Shown: positions 9,601 to 22,164 of the stretch, in pieces
How the letters are laid out: the number at the start of each line of letters is the position of its first letter
Position numbering within the stretch: the stretch's first letter is position 1
Assembly (NCBI GenBank): GCA_905116865.2
Contig: CAJHNH020008449.1
Span: 73,501-137,500, forward strand
DNA from: Candidula unifasciata
Lineage: Eukaryota; Mollusca; Gastropoda; Stylommatophora; Geomitridae
Length of the DNA: 64,000 bases
Reading direction: 5' to 3'
Notes under the pieces: generated by a model
The model's database searches: none
What the model was told of the DNA's origin: nothing
What the model saw: the letters and a program-made list of their open reading frames with translations, nothing else
Program-made: the position numbers and the translations under genes

Positions 9601-10149
9601 TACCCCCTTTATGCTATGAAGAAGAAACATGTCGCGTCGCCTTACTCCATCACGTTGTCTTTCTCTGTCTCTCCACAAATATTTTCAGTTGTCGTAACCT
9701 GTTCCAGCTTCCAGCTGTTCATAACATTACCACCCCCCCCCCAATCCCATTTTCGCCCCACCCAAAAAAAAAAAATTATAATTTTCTAGGAATGTTTATG
9801 ACAAGTTGTCTTCGGGCTCTCGACTCTATCAAAACATCTGGGGTACTCGATTTGGCCGCCCTAGGTGGTTTACGTTTTCTTCTGTAGAACCACATTAGAA
9901 GTTGGCTGGCTTTTTAATAGAATGGCCAGGATTCACAGCATTTAAAATATTTACCAGATAATTATAAGAATTTTCTAAGAAATAATTTGCGCCATGAAAG
10001 GCGGTCAGGGGACATAACTGACTAGCCAATCTCTTTAACCGTGAACTAGAATATGTCAAACACTAGCAGTCTACTTGTCGTTAGTCGAAGTTTTACCCTC
10101 ATTGCAGACAGTAAGCAAGTAAGGGAATTTTCTCATGTCTTTAGGCGTA
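9601..10149. other. No recognisable feature
   Basis: Contains a C-run and A-run pair near 9731-9772 but no gene or shared repeat. Confidence 0.3.
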
Positions 10150-10385
10150 TTAGGAATATAGGGCTAGACCTAAATTTTCATAGACCAGTCGGCTCTTGGT
10201 GGGTGATGTGTTCAGCATCACACCGGCCGTCTTTATTTCCCAAGACGGCACCTTAAGGCTGGGTCAACCTGGAAGCCAAGGCCATAAAAAAAAAAAAAGT
10301 CCGGCTCTGTCAGCATGCGAACCCACGACCTTCCGATCCGCGGGGCGGGGGGGGGGGGGGGCGTTTAGCCGCCAACGCCACGACG
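10150..10385 (-). repeat. SINE-B, minus copy
   Basis: It runs from GGGCTAGACCTAAATTTTC through GGTGGGTGATGTGTTCAGC to the reverse-complement head (GCGAACCCACGACCTTCCGA). A G-run interrupts it at 10344-10361. Confidence 0.8.
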
Positions 10386-10439
10386 ACTTCACTGCAGCCA
10401 GACACCATAATGATCAATGCATCACTACAGCATAATAAT

Positions 10440-10668
<229 letters not shown>

Positions 10669-10929
10669 AGAACGATGATCTGATAAAACAAAAACATTCT
10701 GCATTTATCCAACGCATCTCCCCACTCCAAGGACGAGGCACATGCACAGTCACTTACCGAACAGTCTAGAATTACCCCAGGGAATTTTATGAAAGGATGA
10801 AGGGAGATCATGGAACAGGTGAACGATGAAAGCAGAACAACGACAACTCAGACAGCAGCAGAAAGGGTGGGAAAGACAGGACCAGGAAATGTTAGCGTGT
10901 GAGAGAAGGATATGTGATGTTTAATTAAA

Positions 10930-12365
10930 TTCCGTGGGGGTATAGATTGATGAGAAAGATTTATAGGATGAGACAGTATGTAATGCTCCTCTACAGTTAA
11001 CAAATGAGAGAGTTTATGTACAGTTTTGGTCCACATGTAATAAAGTGAGATTACACACAGTAATCGCACATGTTAGGCCAATGAAACTAGAGAAGAATCG
11101 CCCACGTTGAACAGACGAGACAGTAAACAATGATCTCCTAGTTTAGCGGATGAGATACAGATGAGACAGTACATAATAATCTCCCACGTTAAACAGATGA
11201 GGCATTACAGAACAGCCGCCCAGGATAAACAGATGAGATAGTACATAATAATCTCTCACGTTAAACAGATGAGGCATTTAAGAACAGCCGCCCAGGATAA
11301 ACAGATGAGATAGTACATAATAATCTCCCACGTTAAACAGATGAGGCATTACAGAACAGCCGCCCAGGATAAACAGATGAGATAGTACATAATAATCTCC
11401 CACGTTAAACAGATGAGGCATTTAAGAACAGCCGCCCAGGATAAACAGATGAAATAGTACATAATAATCTCCCACGTTAAACAGATGAGGCATTACAGAA
11501 CAGCCGCCCAGGATAAACAGATGAGATCGTACATAATAATCTCCCACGTTAAACAGATGAGGCATTTAAGAATAATCGACCAGGATAAACAGATGAGATA
11601 GTACATAATAATCTCCCACGTTAAACAGATGAGGCATTACAGAACAATCGCCCAGGATAAACAGATGAGACAGTACATAATTAATCTCCCACGTTAAACA
11701 GATGAGGCATTACAGAACAATCGCCCAGGATAAACAGATGAGACAGTACATAATAATCTCCCACGTTAAACAGATGAGGCATCACAGAACAATCGCCCAG
11801 GATAAACAGATGAGACAGTACATAATAATCTCCCACGTTAAACAGATGAGGCATTACAGAACAATCGCCCAGGATAAACAGATGAGACAGTACATAATAA
11901 TCTCCCACGTTAAACAGATGAGGCAACACAGAACAATCGCCCAGGATAAACAGATGAGATAGTACATAATTAATCTCCCACGTTAAACAGATGAGGCATT
12001 ACAGAACAATCGCCCAGGATAAACAGATGAGACAGTACATAATAATCTCCCACGTTAAACAGATGAGGCATTACAGAACAATCGCCCAGGATAAACAGAT
12101 GAGATAGTACATAATAATCTCCCACGTTAAACAGATGAGGCATCATAGAACAATCGCCCAGGATAAACAGATGAGACAGTACAGAATAATATCCCACGTT
12201 AAACAGATGAGGCATTACAGAACAGCCGCCTAGGATAAACAGATGAGACCGTTCGGAATTCGCCCATGATAAACAGATGAGACAGTATAGAAAATCACCC
12301 ATGATAAACAGATAGGACAGTACAGAAAATCGCCCTGGATAAACAGAGGAGACAGTACAGATAGA
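10930..12365. repeat. Minisatellite with 72-bp dimeric unit (2 x 36 bp)
   Basis: The unit has two related halves, one starting GATAAACAGATGAGATAGTA and one starting GTTAAACAGATGAGGCATTA. GATAAAC recurs at 11224 and 11296, exactly 72 bp apart, and the pattern continues to about 12235. The edges (10930-11150, 12235-12365) are degenerate with mostly half-units. Because 72 is a multiple of three, long false reading frames cross it on both strands. Confidence 0.93.
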
Positions 12366-12654
12366 GTTTGGGTTGCAAAGATCTCAGATGTTAACAATTC
12401 TCCCAAAGCTGTTGAATAATTATATAGTTTATTCTGGTTGTAATTAACAAAATGGCTGATATTAATATCTGCGCCCCAATTTTTGTCGATCACACTTTTA
12501 ACGAGTTCACACTGACAAGTATGTGTTAACAAATGTAAACTAACTAAAACGGGATAACAGCCGCCTGAATGTGTATTGATATATTTGTACATGTGTTTGC
12601 AATTAATTGTTACGTATAGTCAGCTGCGTAGCCATCTCTGCTTTCATATTATCT

Positions 12655-12950
12655 ACTTCTTTTTTGCTTTCACCAGCTTTAAACCCCGGCGGAAAGTTCT
12701 GGTTGTTCGCCCACTTCTGGACTCTAGTCCTGTTCCAGAAAAAAAAAAAGATTAAAAAAAAAAAAGTGTTGAGTGCATTTCAGTTTCACAGCATGCAGAC
12801 TGTTGGTTCCTTCCTCTCAGGCAGATGTACCCCGACTACAAAGAAAGCTCCCACTTAGTCGACTCTTACGACATGCTTGTTGGGCAGGCAGTGCGTCTAT
12901 TCTTGTTTTCCTTACAATGGGACCCCGGAACCTACACGGAATTTATATGA
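12655..12950 (+). repeat. Rep-F, plus copy
   Basis: Landmarks are TTTCACCAGCTTTAAACCCC, GGAAAGTTCTGGTTGTTCGC, AGACTGTTGGTTCCTTC and GACTCTTACGACATGCTTG, in the same order as 15498-15790. An A-rich patch is inserted at 12730-12765. Confidence 0.75.
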
Positions 12951-13107
12951 TGATTCCGTCACCCCTTTCCAAAATGGTAAATTTGGCGTTGCGATCTGGA
13001 GTCGCTGGACATTTGAATAATCAACACAGAACAGGCGTGTTCAATTGTTTTACGCGTCCAGAGCTTTTCAGGTCCACAGAGTACTTATGCAAAAGGGGGG
13101 GGGGGGG

Positions 13108-13340
13108 CTGCGTGGTCTCGGGGCATGGTGTCTGCCTCGAGTGCTAGAGGTTCCGGGTTCAATCCCCGGAAAGGACTATTATTTTTTTACGTGGACTTGA
13201 ATTGAATTGGATTTCTAGGAATTCCCCCTATTCTCAGACTTGAGTTAAAAGAAGAACGGAGTATTTATGGGTTACAACCCGCGTATTGTGATGTTGATCC
13301 GTTGCTCAAACCACAGAGTACCTATGTAACTTTGTGCTGT
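13108..13340 (+). repeat. SINE-A, short form
   Basis: The tRNA-like head has GTGGTCTCGGGGCATGGTG (A-box region) and TTCCGGGTTCAATCCCCGG (B-box region). The end GATGTTGATCCGTTG matches the other SINE-A copies. The middle, about 200 bp found in 43470-43779, is missing, which suggests a shorter subfamily or an internal deletion. Confidence 0.75.
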
Positions 13341-13489
13341 GATAAAAGTGTGTATAACTGTCACTACTGTCTGTTTTACCACTTTTTAGGGCAGTGTAAA
13401 CAGGGGGTCCTGAGTAGGATTTAGGGCCGCTTGACTGGTGCTGTCGCTACGGACTGTACAGGTTAGGATGTTTAATTCTGCCCTCGACA

Positions 13490-13545
13490 GAAAAGCTCCA
13501 TCACTTTGCCGCGAGTCGAACCCGTGTCCCGCGAACGAGAGAACC
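13490..13545 (-). repeat. Possible tRNA-derived SINE head fragment
   Basis: The minus strand carries ACACGGGTTCGACTCGCGG, a B-box-like motif preceded by a short arm. No body of a known family follows. Confidence 0.3.
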
Positions 13546-13619
13546 ACGTTGTAAAATATTATATTTTGAAATGTTTGTCCATAAATTTACTTGACTTCCT
13601 TTTCATGTATTCTATTGTC

Positions 13620-13862
13620 CGATGTCGGCTCTGTGGCTAAGGCGATGCGAACGCTTCGTAATGCCGGGGTACCGGGTTCGATCCCAGCTGCGGGCCATAC
13701 GCCTTGCGTTGGTTTCGACAGTGGTATCGGGGAGGCGACTGTCCAGGAAGCAATGGCAAACTACTGGACGTAAATTTGCATAGTGAAACCACACAACAGC
13801 CAGTGGCTGATGGTATTGGTTTTGCAACGTCCATAAAGGATATGCAACTAACCTTTTAAAAA
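13620..13862 (+). repeat. SINE-D, copy 1
   Basis: The tRNA-like head contains GTGGCTAAGGCGATGCGAAC and a B box in GTACCGGGTTCGATCCC. The body includes CTTGCGTTGGTTTCGACAGT and the end GTCCATAAAGGATATGCAAC. It shares this layout with 21714-21915 and 62675-62912. Confidence 0.75.
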
Positions 13863-14234
13863 TTGTCAAATGTGTTCTAATCTTCATTTTTCCTTATTCT
13901 ATTGTCAAGCGTCCATACCGTACTGGTACTACCTTTCCGTTTTAGTAAACAAGGCGAGTAAGGACTCATGCTGCATGGGCGATATAAGTTCAACAATACT
14001 GCCCGGACAGGAGGAACTTCATCCCTGGCCACAATAGCCCGTCTCCATAAGCTAGCATTCGCATGCCTAACAACCCCAAACCGTCTGAAAAGACGGACTG
14101 ATACCAATAAATCAGTCGTAAGATATATCCTATTCTTCCTTTTGACTTATTTGACTGTTGAATATGTCCTCAGATATGCAATCTCCCCACTCCTTTATGT
14201 TACCGAATCTTTGTTCGTTACTTGCTAACGTCAT

Positions 14235-14470
14235 CAAAGGATGGAGATACTGATGGCTTGGACACGTCTGCAAAAACCCTAGTTAAATTGTGGCAAAGAC
14301 AGCCCTTCAATGAATGGCTGATGAAAAAAGAAGACGTGGACGACGACTAAGGGAGACATGGAGAAGGACAAAAGACAGGGAAACGAAGAAATGCAAAATG
14401 ACGTGGAATACCACAGGCAGAACAGCAGCAGGCGGACAGGAATTCAGTTCACTTGTGAATGCTTTATGTA
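14235..14470 (+). pseudogene. LINE RT C-terminal relic (other lineage)
   Basis: Translated pieces give W-L-G-H-V-C-K, then K-R-R-R-G-R-R-L-R-E-T-W-R-R-T, then S-S-L-V-N-A-L-C. They follow the order of the C-terminus of APE-type non-LTR elements: F/L-G-H-V, a basic G-R-P-like stretch, T-W-R-R-T and an A-L-C end. Stops separate the first pieces, so it is dead. It fits neither LINE-alpha nor LINE-beta closely. Confidence 0.6.
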
Positions 14471-15164
14471 TCAACCGTGACATGAAGTGGATAGAGATAT
14501 TTTTAGATACATTTTTCTATGTATCCTCAGATATCCATTTCTCTAACTATGACTCTTTGAGTCAGTCAAACACAAATGTATTTACGAAAGAAACGTGTGA
14601 ATGACTCAGCGAGTAACCACTGTCTCTTGAGCAAACCTTATAGGCTACACTCAGACAGTCATCCGATATCATCATCTTTGAGTGGGCTTAGGGTTACATC
14701 AAGCAGACTGGCACACTTCACGTCAAATGCCATGAAATGGAAACGAAAAAAAAAAAAAAAAAAAGATTGAAACTATAATTAAAACGGAAATAGAGGAAAT
14801 TGAACAGTAATCACATTTTGGGCAGATAAAGTAACTTGAGTTATTTGAAACTGGAGATGTGGCGTAGATGCAATCTTCCAATCTTTTTTTTTTTTTAAAG
14901 AAACTGAAACACTTGTGCTTGCGTACATATTTTAAGGCATACATATCTAGGAAGTTACCTCCATCCTCATTCGCATGCTTAATCTTTCAACACTGATGCG
15001 TTTCGAATTCTCAAGCTATTAGTTTTTAGACACATCGTACTACTAAACAACTTTCTGATTTCTTTCCAATATGTTGTCCGTTAACCTCGTATTCTATGTC
15101 CCTCTCTTCTAAATGAGCTGGGAAGTCTGAAAGCACTTATGGAAATGTAGCGGCGCATGTTTAC

Positions 15165-15445
15165 AGGGGAAGTCGCCTTGGCGTAGCAGTTAGACGCTCG
15201 CGTGCGGATCAGAAGGTCGTGGGTTCGCTCCCTGACAAAGCCGGACTTTTTTCAAAAATAACCTTGACTCCCAGGTCGACCCAGCCTTGAGTGGGTACCG
15301 GGTGCAGTCCCGGGAAGTAAAGGTAGCCGGCGTTATGCTGACCACATCACCCATTTTGTGCCGTTTTATCTATAAAGATATAGGTCTAACAGTATATGCC
15401 CTATACGCCTAAAGGCGTGGAAAAGGGTACTTTACTTACACGTTT
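15165..15445 (+). repeat. SINE-B, full length
   Basis: The head contains GGCGTAGCAGTTAGACGCTC and GGTCGTGGGTTCGCTCCC. The body contains GTCGACCCAGCCTTGAGTGG and CATCACCC, and the end is GTGGAAAAGGGTACTTTACT. Confidence 0.85.
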
Positions 15446-15497
15446 ACAGGACTTTGCTATATTGCATAACTAACCCCAGAATTTCTGTTTGGGGATG

Positions 15498-15790
15498 TTA
15501 ATCTTCTTCTTCTTCTTCTTCTTCGCGTTCACCAGCTGTACACTCTGGCGGAAAGTTCTGGTTGTTCGTCCACTACTGAACTGCAGTCCTGCGTGTGCAT
15601 CAGTTTTACAGATCTCATTCTCTTGAATACAGACTGTTGGTTCCTTGCCTCTCCGGCAGATGCACTACGACTTCAAAGGAAGCTCCCCAATTAGTTGACT
15701 CTTACGACATGCTTTTGGGGAGGCAGTGGGTCTATTCTTGTTTTTCCCACAATGGGGCCCCGGAACCCACACCGGGGAGGGATGTTAATT
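15498..15790 (+). repeat. Rep-F, best plus copy
   Basis: Starts with seven TTC units, then GCGTTCACCAGCTGTACACT, GGAAAGTTCTGGTTGTTCGT, TGACTCTTACGACATGC and an end at GGAACCCACACCGG. On the minus strand the TTC block becomes a GAA 3' tail. I used it as the reference for the other copies. Confidence 0.8.
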
Positions 15791-15914
15791 ATTTCATTAA
15801 ACACTATAGGTTGAGTAGGTTGCCATCGCTCATTGACCGGTCGGCTCTCGATATCATCTGTAGAAACCAACGCAAGGCGGTCTAGGCAGCATTTTCAAGT
15901 TTACAAAGAAAATA

Positions 15915-16190
15915 GTACACGACCCTTTTCCACTCAATAAGGCGTAACGGGCCCATAGTCCTAGACACGTTTTTATAGACCATTCGGCACTCCGTGGGGT
16001 ATATGTTTAGCATCGCGCACAATTATCTTTACTTCCCAAGACTCTACCTGGTAGCCCCTCAAGGCTGGACCGACCTGGCAGCCAAAGCCATTTTTGAAGG
16101 ACCCCCCCCCCCCCCCCCCCCCGAGCTAAGTTTGAATTTTAACCCACGCCCTTCTAATCCGCAGGCGAGAGTTCTATCGGTTACTCAACG
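15915..16190 (-). repeat. SINE-B, minus copy
   Basis: Landmarks are GACCCTTTTCCACTC, ATAGACCATTCGGCAC, ACTTCCCAAGACTCTACCTGG and a decayed head near 16150. A run of C at 16101-16121 is inserted in the body. Confidence 0.75.
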
Positions 16191-16194
16191 ACGG

Positions 16195-16756
16195 TTCCAC
16201 ACAGCAATTTACGATCCTCTATATACCTCAACTTATCTTCTTTTAAAGAAAAAGAACGAAGGCGACAATGACCTCAGCTTTCCTGAAACACCACAGCAAA
16301 CCAATTTTCAGTGTAACCTCTCAAAATGTTAAAAGATGCGAGTGTAATATTCCGTTCCTCTTGTGTCCTCCCATCAAACACTCGCCAGCCAGCTCACCCC
16401 CGCCCCTCTCATCACAAAATTGCCTAGATCAGTCGGTAACTTCAGTGTAATCACCACTGGGGTTTCCCTCAAGCCAGCACGTGATCAAACATTTCAAGGT
16501 CGCAGGAGATGATACTTCTTTGAGTTTCTCTGTCATTTTCTTCTACACAGCTCGATCTTCTCCTTTCACTCCAGTTCTCGATATTTCTTTCTATCGCTTC
16601 ATTACTCCCTCTTCTTTTTACTCGATTTCTCCATCTCTCCTTCTTTAATAGACATCTCCTTTTCTCTTCATTTCACTCGAGCTTGCCTTCTCTTTTTGTT
16701 TAACTTGATCGTTCCGTCCCTCTTTTTTTTTACTCAAATTCTTCATTTCTCTTTTT

Positions 16757-16768
<12 letters not shown>
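16195..16768. other. Pyrimidine-rich interval without gene
   Basis: T/C-biased sequence leads into the CT tract. No shared repeat was found. Confidence 0.3.

Positions 16769-16824
<56 letters not shown>
16769..16824. repeat. (CT)n microsatellite
   Basis: About 56 bp of CT dinucleotide, preceded by a C-run. Confidence 0.95.
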
Positions 16825-16827
<3 letters not shown>

Positions 16828-17204
16828 GTCTCAATCTCACTTCACCAAGATCAAAGTATTTACATTAAAAAAGGGGTGGTGGTATGGGGTGGGGGCGAGA
16901 GGGGGATATCTAGAAACAAGAATGTTCGGATAGAAGGGGAAAAAAGAAACAAGAATATTTAGTTTTGAATAAAGTAGATTTCGCCTTTCGGTTCGAAGGA
17001 TTCATTTATTTGCTTCATTTTAATGAACTGCTCCTGTAATAAGTAAATACTTGACAAAATACAGCGAAATATGCCAGGTAATAAATAATGTAATCTCTTG
17101 TTTGTGTCTTCTTTGTTCAAATTATAAGGTAACTAAGATGTAGGTATACTGGGTACATCCTGAGTCAGGTCTTCATCACATATGACTAAGTTACCTATAT
17201 CAAT

Positions 17205-17600
17205 AGTTAGTACCGTCTGTTCTTCGTTAACTTTGTCATTGCCAAGAAGTCGCAACTCTTCGTCATTATCAGGTGCCTTGCTAGCTGCCGTAGGCGTTCA
17301 TGCGTCTCCACAGATCTCGGTCTTTGTTGTTGTGGATCAATTTCCTTGACGATATTCCCTATGGCTACTTTATTAGGCCATCCATCATGATTTCTCGGTC
17401 TGCCAGTGATCTTTCCAGTCGTCACGATATTTTCCAATGCTCATTTTCTCATCACATGACTAAAGAATTTTGTTTGTTTCCTTCTCATTGTTGTATTATA
17501 TAATGTTCAGCCTTCATAAGCCATTTTCAGGCATTCTTTTTTAGTTATTCTGGCAGTCCAAGGTATTCGCAACATTCTTCTCAAGAATCACATTGCAGTT
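17205..17600 (-). pseudogene. LINE-alpha RT C-terminal relic
   Basis: The minus strand encodes F-F-S-H-V-M-R-K, V-T-T-G-K-I-T-G-R-P-R and E-T-H-E-R-L-R-Q-L-A-R, matching 8328-8584. The terminus complement AGGTGCCTTGCTAGC sits at about 17270. Upstream on the minus strand an R-I-P-W-T-like patch is visible. Stops interrupt it. Confidence 0.7.
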
Positions 17601-18234
17601 GCCCCCAAACTCTTTATTAATTTGTTTGCTCACATTCCAAAATTCACTGCCGCACAACAGAAAAGGCTCGAAAAGAGAGGGGGGGGGGGGGAAACATTGT
17701 CACAATAAGACGGTTGACAGCCACTGGCCTAAAGAAAGATGAACAATGAAAAAAGCTAAACTATGTTATGATGGAGTTCTTAGTACAGATGTCCTGTCTG
17801 ATCCGTGTGCAACTTTTCTAGAATCATGTCCTCATCTTTATTGAAGTCTGCCTTACAAGATCCACAGGATAAACTTAGCTTTGATGATGAAGTTGAAGCT
17901 TTAGATCCAAAATGACTCTGGTATGCTTTAGCTGTTCCAGTTTCTTTTAACACCCAATCAGGGAGGTGATAAGTGGAACAGCCTTTTCCGACTCTTATCA
18001 GTCAAAATTTTATTGTCAAGACAGCATTTAAGAAGTCAGATATATCCCGTTTCTTGGTTAGATTTTATAAATTCACTCCAAATGAAAAATACCTAAAAAA
18101 AACATCTACAATTTAAACGTCAAAAACGCTATCTAAATGCAAGAGAAAACATCTAAATCTGGATGTAAAACATCCAAAGTGGCAACACTGGCAGCCAGCA
18201 GGTATTAAACGAAATTCCTTCTGATCCTGCATTC
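17601..18234. other. No recognisable gene; possible SPIN 3' scrap
   Basis: CACAATAAGACGGTTGACAG at 17700-17719 followed by CCACTGG resembles the right end of the SPIN-like MITE (20800-20837), preceded by a G-run. The rest, 17740-18230, has no recognised relation. Confidence 0.3.
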
Positions 18235-18700
18235 ATCATCATCTTCATGTGCCCTGCTAAATGGCGCAGACGCTCGTGCGTCTCCACAGATCACAATCCC
18301 CGATTGCCTGGAGCAGCTCTCTTGGTGATATTCTTCCATGCCATCGTTTCAGCCCATCCTGCATGATCTCTTGTGGTCTGCCTCTAGCCCTTTTTCACTG
18401 ATCTTTCCAGTTGTCACGACGTTTTCCAATGCCTCTCTTCTCATTATGTGGCAGAAGAACAGTGTTTGTTTCTTTCTTATTGTTGTATATAGAGATCTAC
18501 TTTCATTAGCTTCTTTCAAGCAATCGTTCTTAGTTACTCTGGCCGTCTAAGGTATTCGTAGCATTCGTATCAGAAACCACATCTCTGTTACTACCAAATT
18601 TTTCCTAATTTGTTCACTGACATAAGATTCGCTGTCATACAGCAGAACAGGTTCTGTGTAACATTTTAGCACCCTCTTTCTGACAGATCCTGCATTATGT
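18235..18700 (-). pseudogene. LINE-alpha RT C-terminal relic, longer
   Basis: The complement of the LINE-alpha terminus (CATCATCATCTTCATGTGCC) starts it. The minus strand then encodes E-T-H-E-R-L-R, V-T-T-G-K-I, an M-R-R-E-A motif and an L-R-R-L-R-x-x-K motif. It extends further 5' than 17205-17600 but carries several stops. Confidence 0.65.
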
Positions 18701-18795
18701 AAGGCTTTCTGCGTGGCATCTGAAACTAGTCACATAATGGTTCAGAGGGGTCCAAATAAAATTAAGGAATTTGAGTTTTCTATTATTAAAGGAAG

Positions 18796-19371
<576 letters not shown>

Positions 19372-20598
19372 GAAGTAAATAAAAGAACTGCCTCGAAACG
19401 TGTGTACTGTATGCAGCATTCTCAAAGCTTTCTTGATTTTCTGCACACAGCAATGTCTCCAGTGTCACTCTGTCCCACTAAGCTAACCCCCGCCCCGCCC
19501 CAAACACGTTGACATAGAAAAACGAACTAGTACATTTCAAACACCGCCCGTAGACAGATAGCTTGTCACACTGCCCTTCAATTATCTAACCGGATGTCAA
19601 CGATTCGCAAAAGCATATAAAATGTTTACACAACTGTGGAATAGTTTAACAAAAAGTACAGTGCTTAACCCTTTTCTGTGCACAACTTATGGAACTGACG
19701 TCCAGATCAGGAGCTCCCGTTTAGCTGGCTGTTCAGGACTCTGAGGCTCCTCTCCCATCCCATAAAATGCCTACAGCTGGCATGTCAAACTGGCAGACCG
19801 CGGGTCGCGCGCGGCTCTTTGCAAGTAAACTCATGGCCCGCACAAAGAAAATATTCTGCGATAATTTTGCATTGAAGGCTCCAATTAGTTGTCTTGTGCG
19901 ACCCGCATGACGACAAAATCTGACCCTAAAAGAAGAAGAAGAAGAAGAAGAAGAAGAGGGAAAAAGAGAAAAACAAAAAAGAAGAGCTCCACACTACAAG
20001 AAGAAGAAGAATAAGGAGAAAAAGAGGAAACAAGGAGAAGGAAATAAAAAAAGCTGAACACTACACACATTTACACATATTTGGCAGTACAGTCCACTGT
20101 AAAAGAAGTCGTGGGTGGATAGATAAAATGTTAACACATGTCATACCCGATACAATCCCAAACCTACCAAGCAGCCAGTTATCTTATCCGACTTATAATC
20201 CGGGGAGGTAAGCCCGGACAGGGGAGACAAACAAATACGAAGTTGTCCATGTAACATCTGCTATCACCCGCCTACATTGGAAGTCTGCTCACTATTTACG
20301 TGGGACTATCTCCACTCCCGTGGTATATCCAATACTTGCTTATGGCAGTTGTATCGGCTTCTTCGTATTTCCTTTCAGCGGTGATACGGTTTAATCCAAG
20401 TCTGGGGAGATAACCCCAGTCATGCCTTCCACTAACTTGTGTTTTTCTATGGATGTGATAATGCCACCACGTGGGGTGGAAACATGATGTTTGTTAGTGC
20501 TTTGGATGTATCACTTTGTGTGTGTGTTTGTGTGCAGCAGGCAGGGCCGGATTTTATGATTTTGGTGCCCAACACGCCCACCCCGCCCCCCCCCTTTT
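19372..20598. other. No gene; possible hAT-like scrap at 19780-19925
   Basis: CATGTCAAACTGGCAGACCG and GTGCGACCCGCATGACGAC at 19780-19915 resemble ends of common hAT MITEs but lack a matching pair and target duplication. Purine-rich GAAGAAGAA occurs at 19930-20045. The remainder is unassigned. Confidence 0.3.
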
Positions 20599-20599
20599 C

Positions 20600-20837
20600 T
20601 CCCCCCCCCACAGGGTCACCAAAGACCATCGGAAAACACATATTCATTGAAGTTATGAAGACAAATAATTGTTTGTGGGTGGCCACAACATGAGGGCACT
20701 GTATTAAAGGGTGGCCACAACATGAGGGCACTATAATAAAGGGTGACCACAACATGAGGGCACTGTATTAAAGGGTGGCCACAACATGAGGGCACTGTAT
20801 TAAAGGATCGCGGCATTAGGAAGGTTAACAGCCACTG
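20600..20837 (+). mobile_element. SPIN-like hAT MITE, copy 2, with internal 32-bp expansion
   Basis: It contains AAAGACCATCGGAAAACACA, ATTGAAGTTATGAAG and the right end GGATCGCGGCATTAGGAAGG. The left end is replaced by C-runs. The unit starting GGGTGGCCACAACATGAGGG is repeated four times at exact 32-bp spacing (20677, 20709, 20741, 20773). Confidence 0.75.
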
Positions 20838-20849
20838 CTATAGTACAAT

Positions 20850-21125
20850 AAGGAAGCCGCTGTGGTGTAGCGGTAACATGCTCGTCTGTTGAACCGAAAG
20901 GTCGTGGTTTTGGGTTGTGACAGAACCCGACTTTCTCACAAATGACGTTGGCTCCTAGGTCGACCCAGTCATGAATGGGTCCCAGGTGGAGTCCAGGGTA
21001 ATAAAGGCGGTCGGCGTGATGCTGACCACATCACCCAACGAGTGCCGACTGGTCTACACAATATAGTTCTATCCCTATAATCTCAATATGGCTAAAGTCG
21101 TGGAAAAAGTTCTTTTACTTTAGGT
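20850..21125 (+). repeat. SINE-B, full length
   Basis: Head GCCGCTGTGGTGTAGCGG, body GTCGACCCAGTCATGAATGG and GTGATGCTGACCACATCACC, and end GTGGAAAAAGTTCTTTTACT. Confidence 0.85.
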
Positions 21126-21129
21126 AGGA

Positions 21130-21370
21130 AGATAGGTAGTTGTACCCCACCAGGACATGACACAAGCGATAAACACCCGATGACACAAAGTGCCACCATG
21201 CGGATGAGGATCACCCGTGGAGAGGTTCCAGGAACCCCTTTCAGCCATTGGGCCATATCTATGGCCATAGTTATGGTCCAGCTATATTCAGGACCCCCCG
21301 GCAAAAAGCCAGGGTTGGGCTTCAAAATAACCACACACACAAAAAAACTGCATCCCACGAGGGGAAAACT
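21130..21370 (+). repeat. Rep-G dispersed repeat, copy 3
   Basis: The longest Rep-G copy, from ACCCCACCAGGACATGACAC to CTGCATCCCACGAGGGG. It begins immediately after a SINE-B 3' end. Confidence 0.65.
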
Positions 21371-21713
21371 GTAGTCGTTAAAGTCGCTAAAGTGTTAACA
21401 GGCACACAAATGCTCCATCTGACAGTGACAGATTTTAAATACGAACACCTGTTATGTTCTAAATACACCAGACATCAAGAATAGCAATTAGCTCCGATAT
21501 ATGTATTTATTTGTGCGTTTCGATGTCTGGATCACAGGACAGGTACAAAGAAGTACGGATTGGGTATTACTGAGGCATATCTAACACCCAGGTGCGACAC
21601 TAACTATCCCCAGATAAGGCAAGTCTGAGTGCCGGGTGTTGATAATCGAGGGTCACCTTCAGATGTATCCTATGGCACTTGAAGGTAGGCATTTTAGTTT
21701 TTTGAAGTTTCTC
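21371..21713. other. No recognisable feature
   Basis: Unassigned mixed-composition sequence. Confidence 0.3.
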
Positions 21714-21915
21714 CATATCGGCATCAGTGGCTCAGGCTTTGAGAACGGCTTCGTAATGCCCATTTGACAGGTTTGATCCCAGCTGCATGCGATCTGGTAA
21801 CAGACTGCTTTGTGTTGGTTCCGTCAGGGTTATCGAACAGCCGACCGTCCACGCAGTAAGCAATGCTGGGGTTGACCCTACAACGTCCTGTAAAGGACAG
21901 GTAACTATGACAGAA
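21714..21915 (+). repeat. SINE-D, copy 2 (diverged)
   Basis: Head GTGGCTCAGGCTTTGAGAAC, CTTCGTAATGCCC and GGTTTGATCCCAGCTGC, then TTTGTGTTGGTTCCGTCAGG and the end CGTCCTGTAAAGGACAGGTA. It is more diverged than the copies at 13620 and 62675. Confidence 0.65.
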
Positions 21916-22164
21916 GCAGCACTAACGGGAAGCAGCACTGGCCCGCTACCCAACCAGAAGTTAGGATTCACAAGACGATGACGCAAAGAAAACACTGTTG
22001 TGTGTGTGTGTATGTGTGGGGGGGGGGGGGGGGGGGGTTTGGCAAAAAAGAGCAGGGGAGGGAAGGGGCTCAGCTTTATTATACATTTTCTAGAGGTCGG
22101 GGGGGGGGGGGGGGGGGTCCCTTAAACAGTTACACATTGTTTGGGTGTTATAATAATAATAATG

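Noticed and set aside
11681..12302. Repetitive proteins across the 72-bp minisatellite on both strands
   Set aside because: The period is a multiple of three, so frames stay open without selection. No start, domain or splice context.
13877..14107. Arg-rich antisense frame
   Set aside because: No start context, domain or copy elsewhere in the window; likely chance.
19780..19925. hAT MITE with CAAACTGGC start
   Set aside because: A right end matching the left could not be found and no 8-bp duplication is present.
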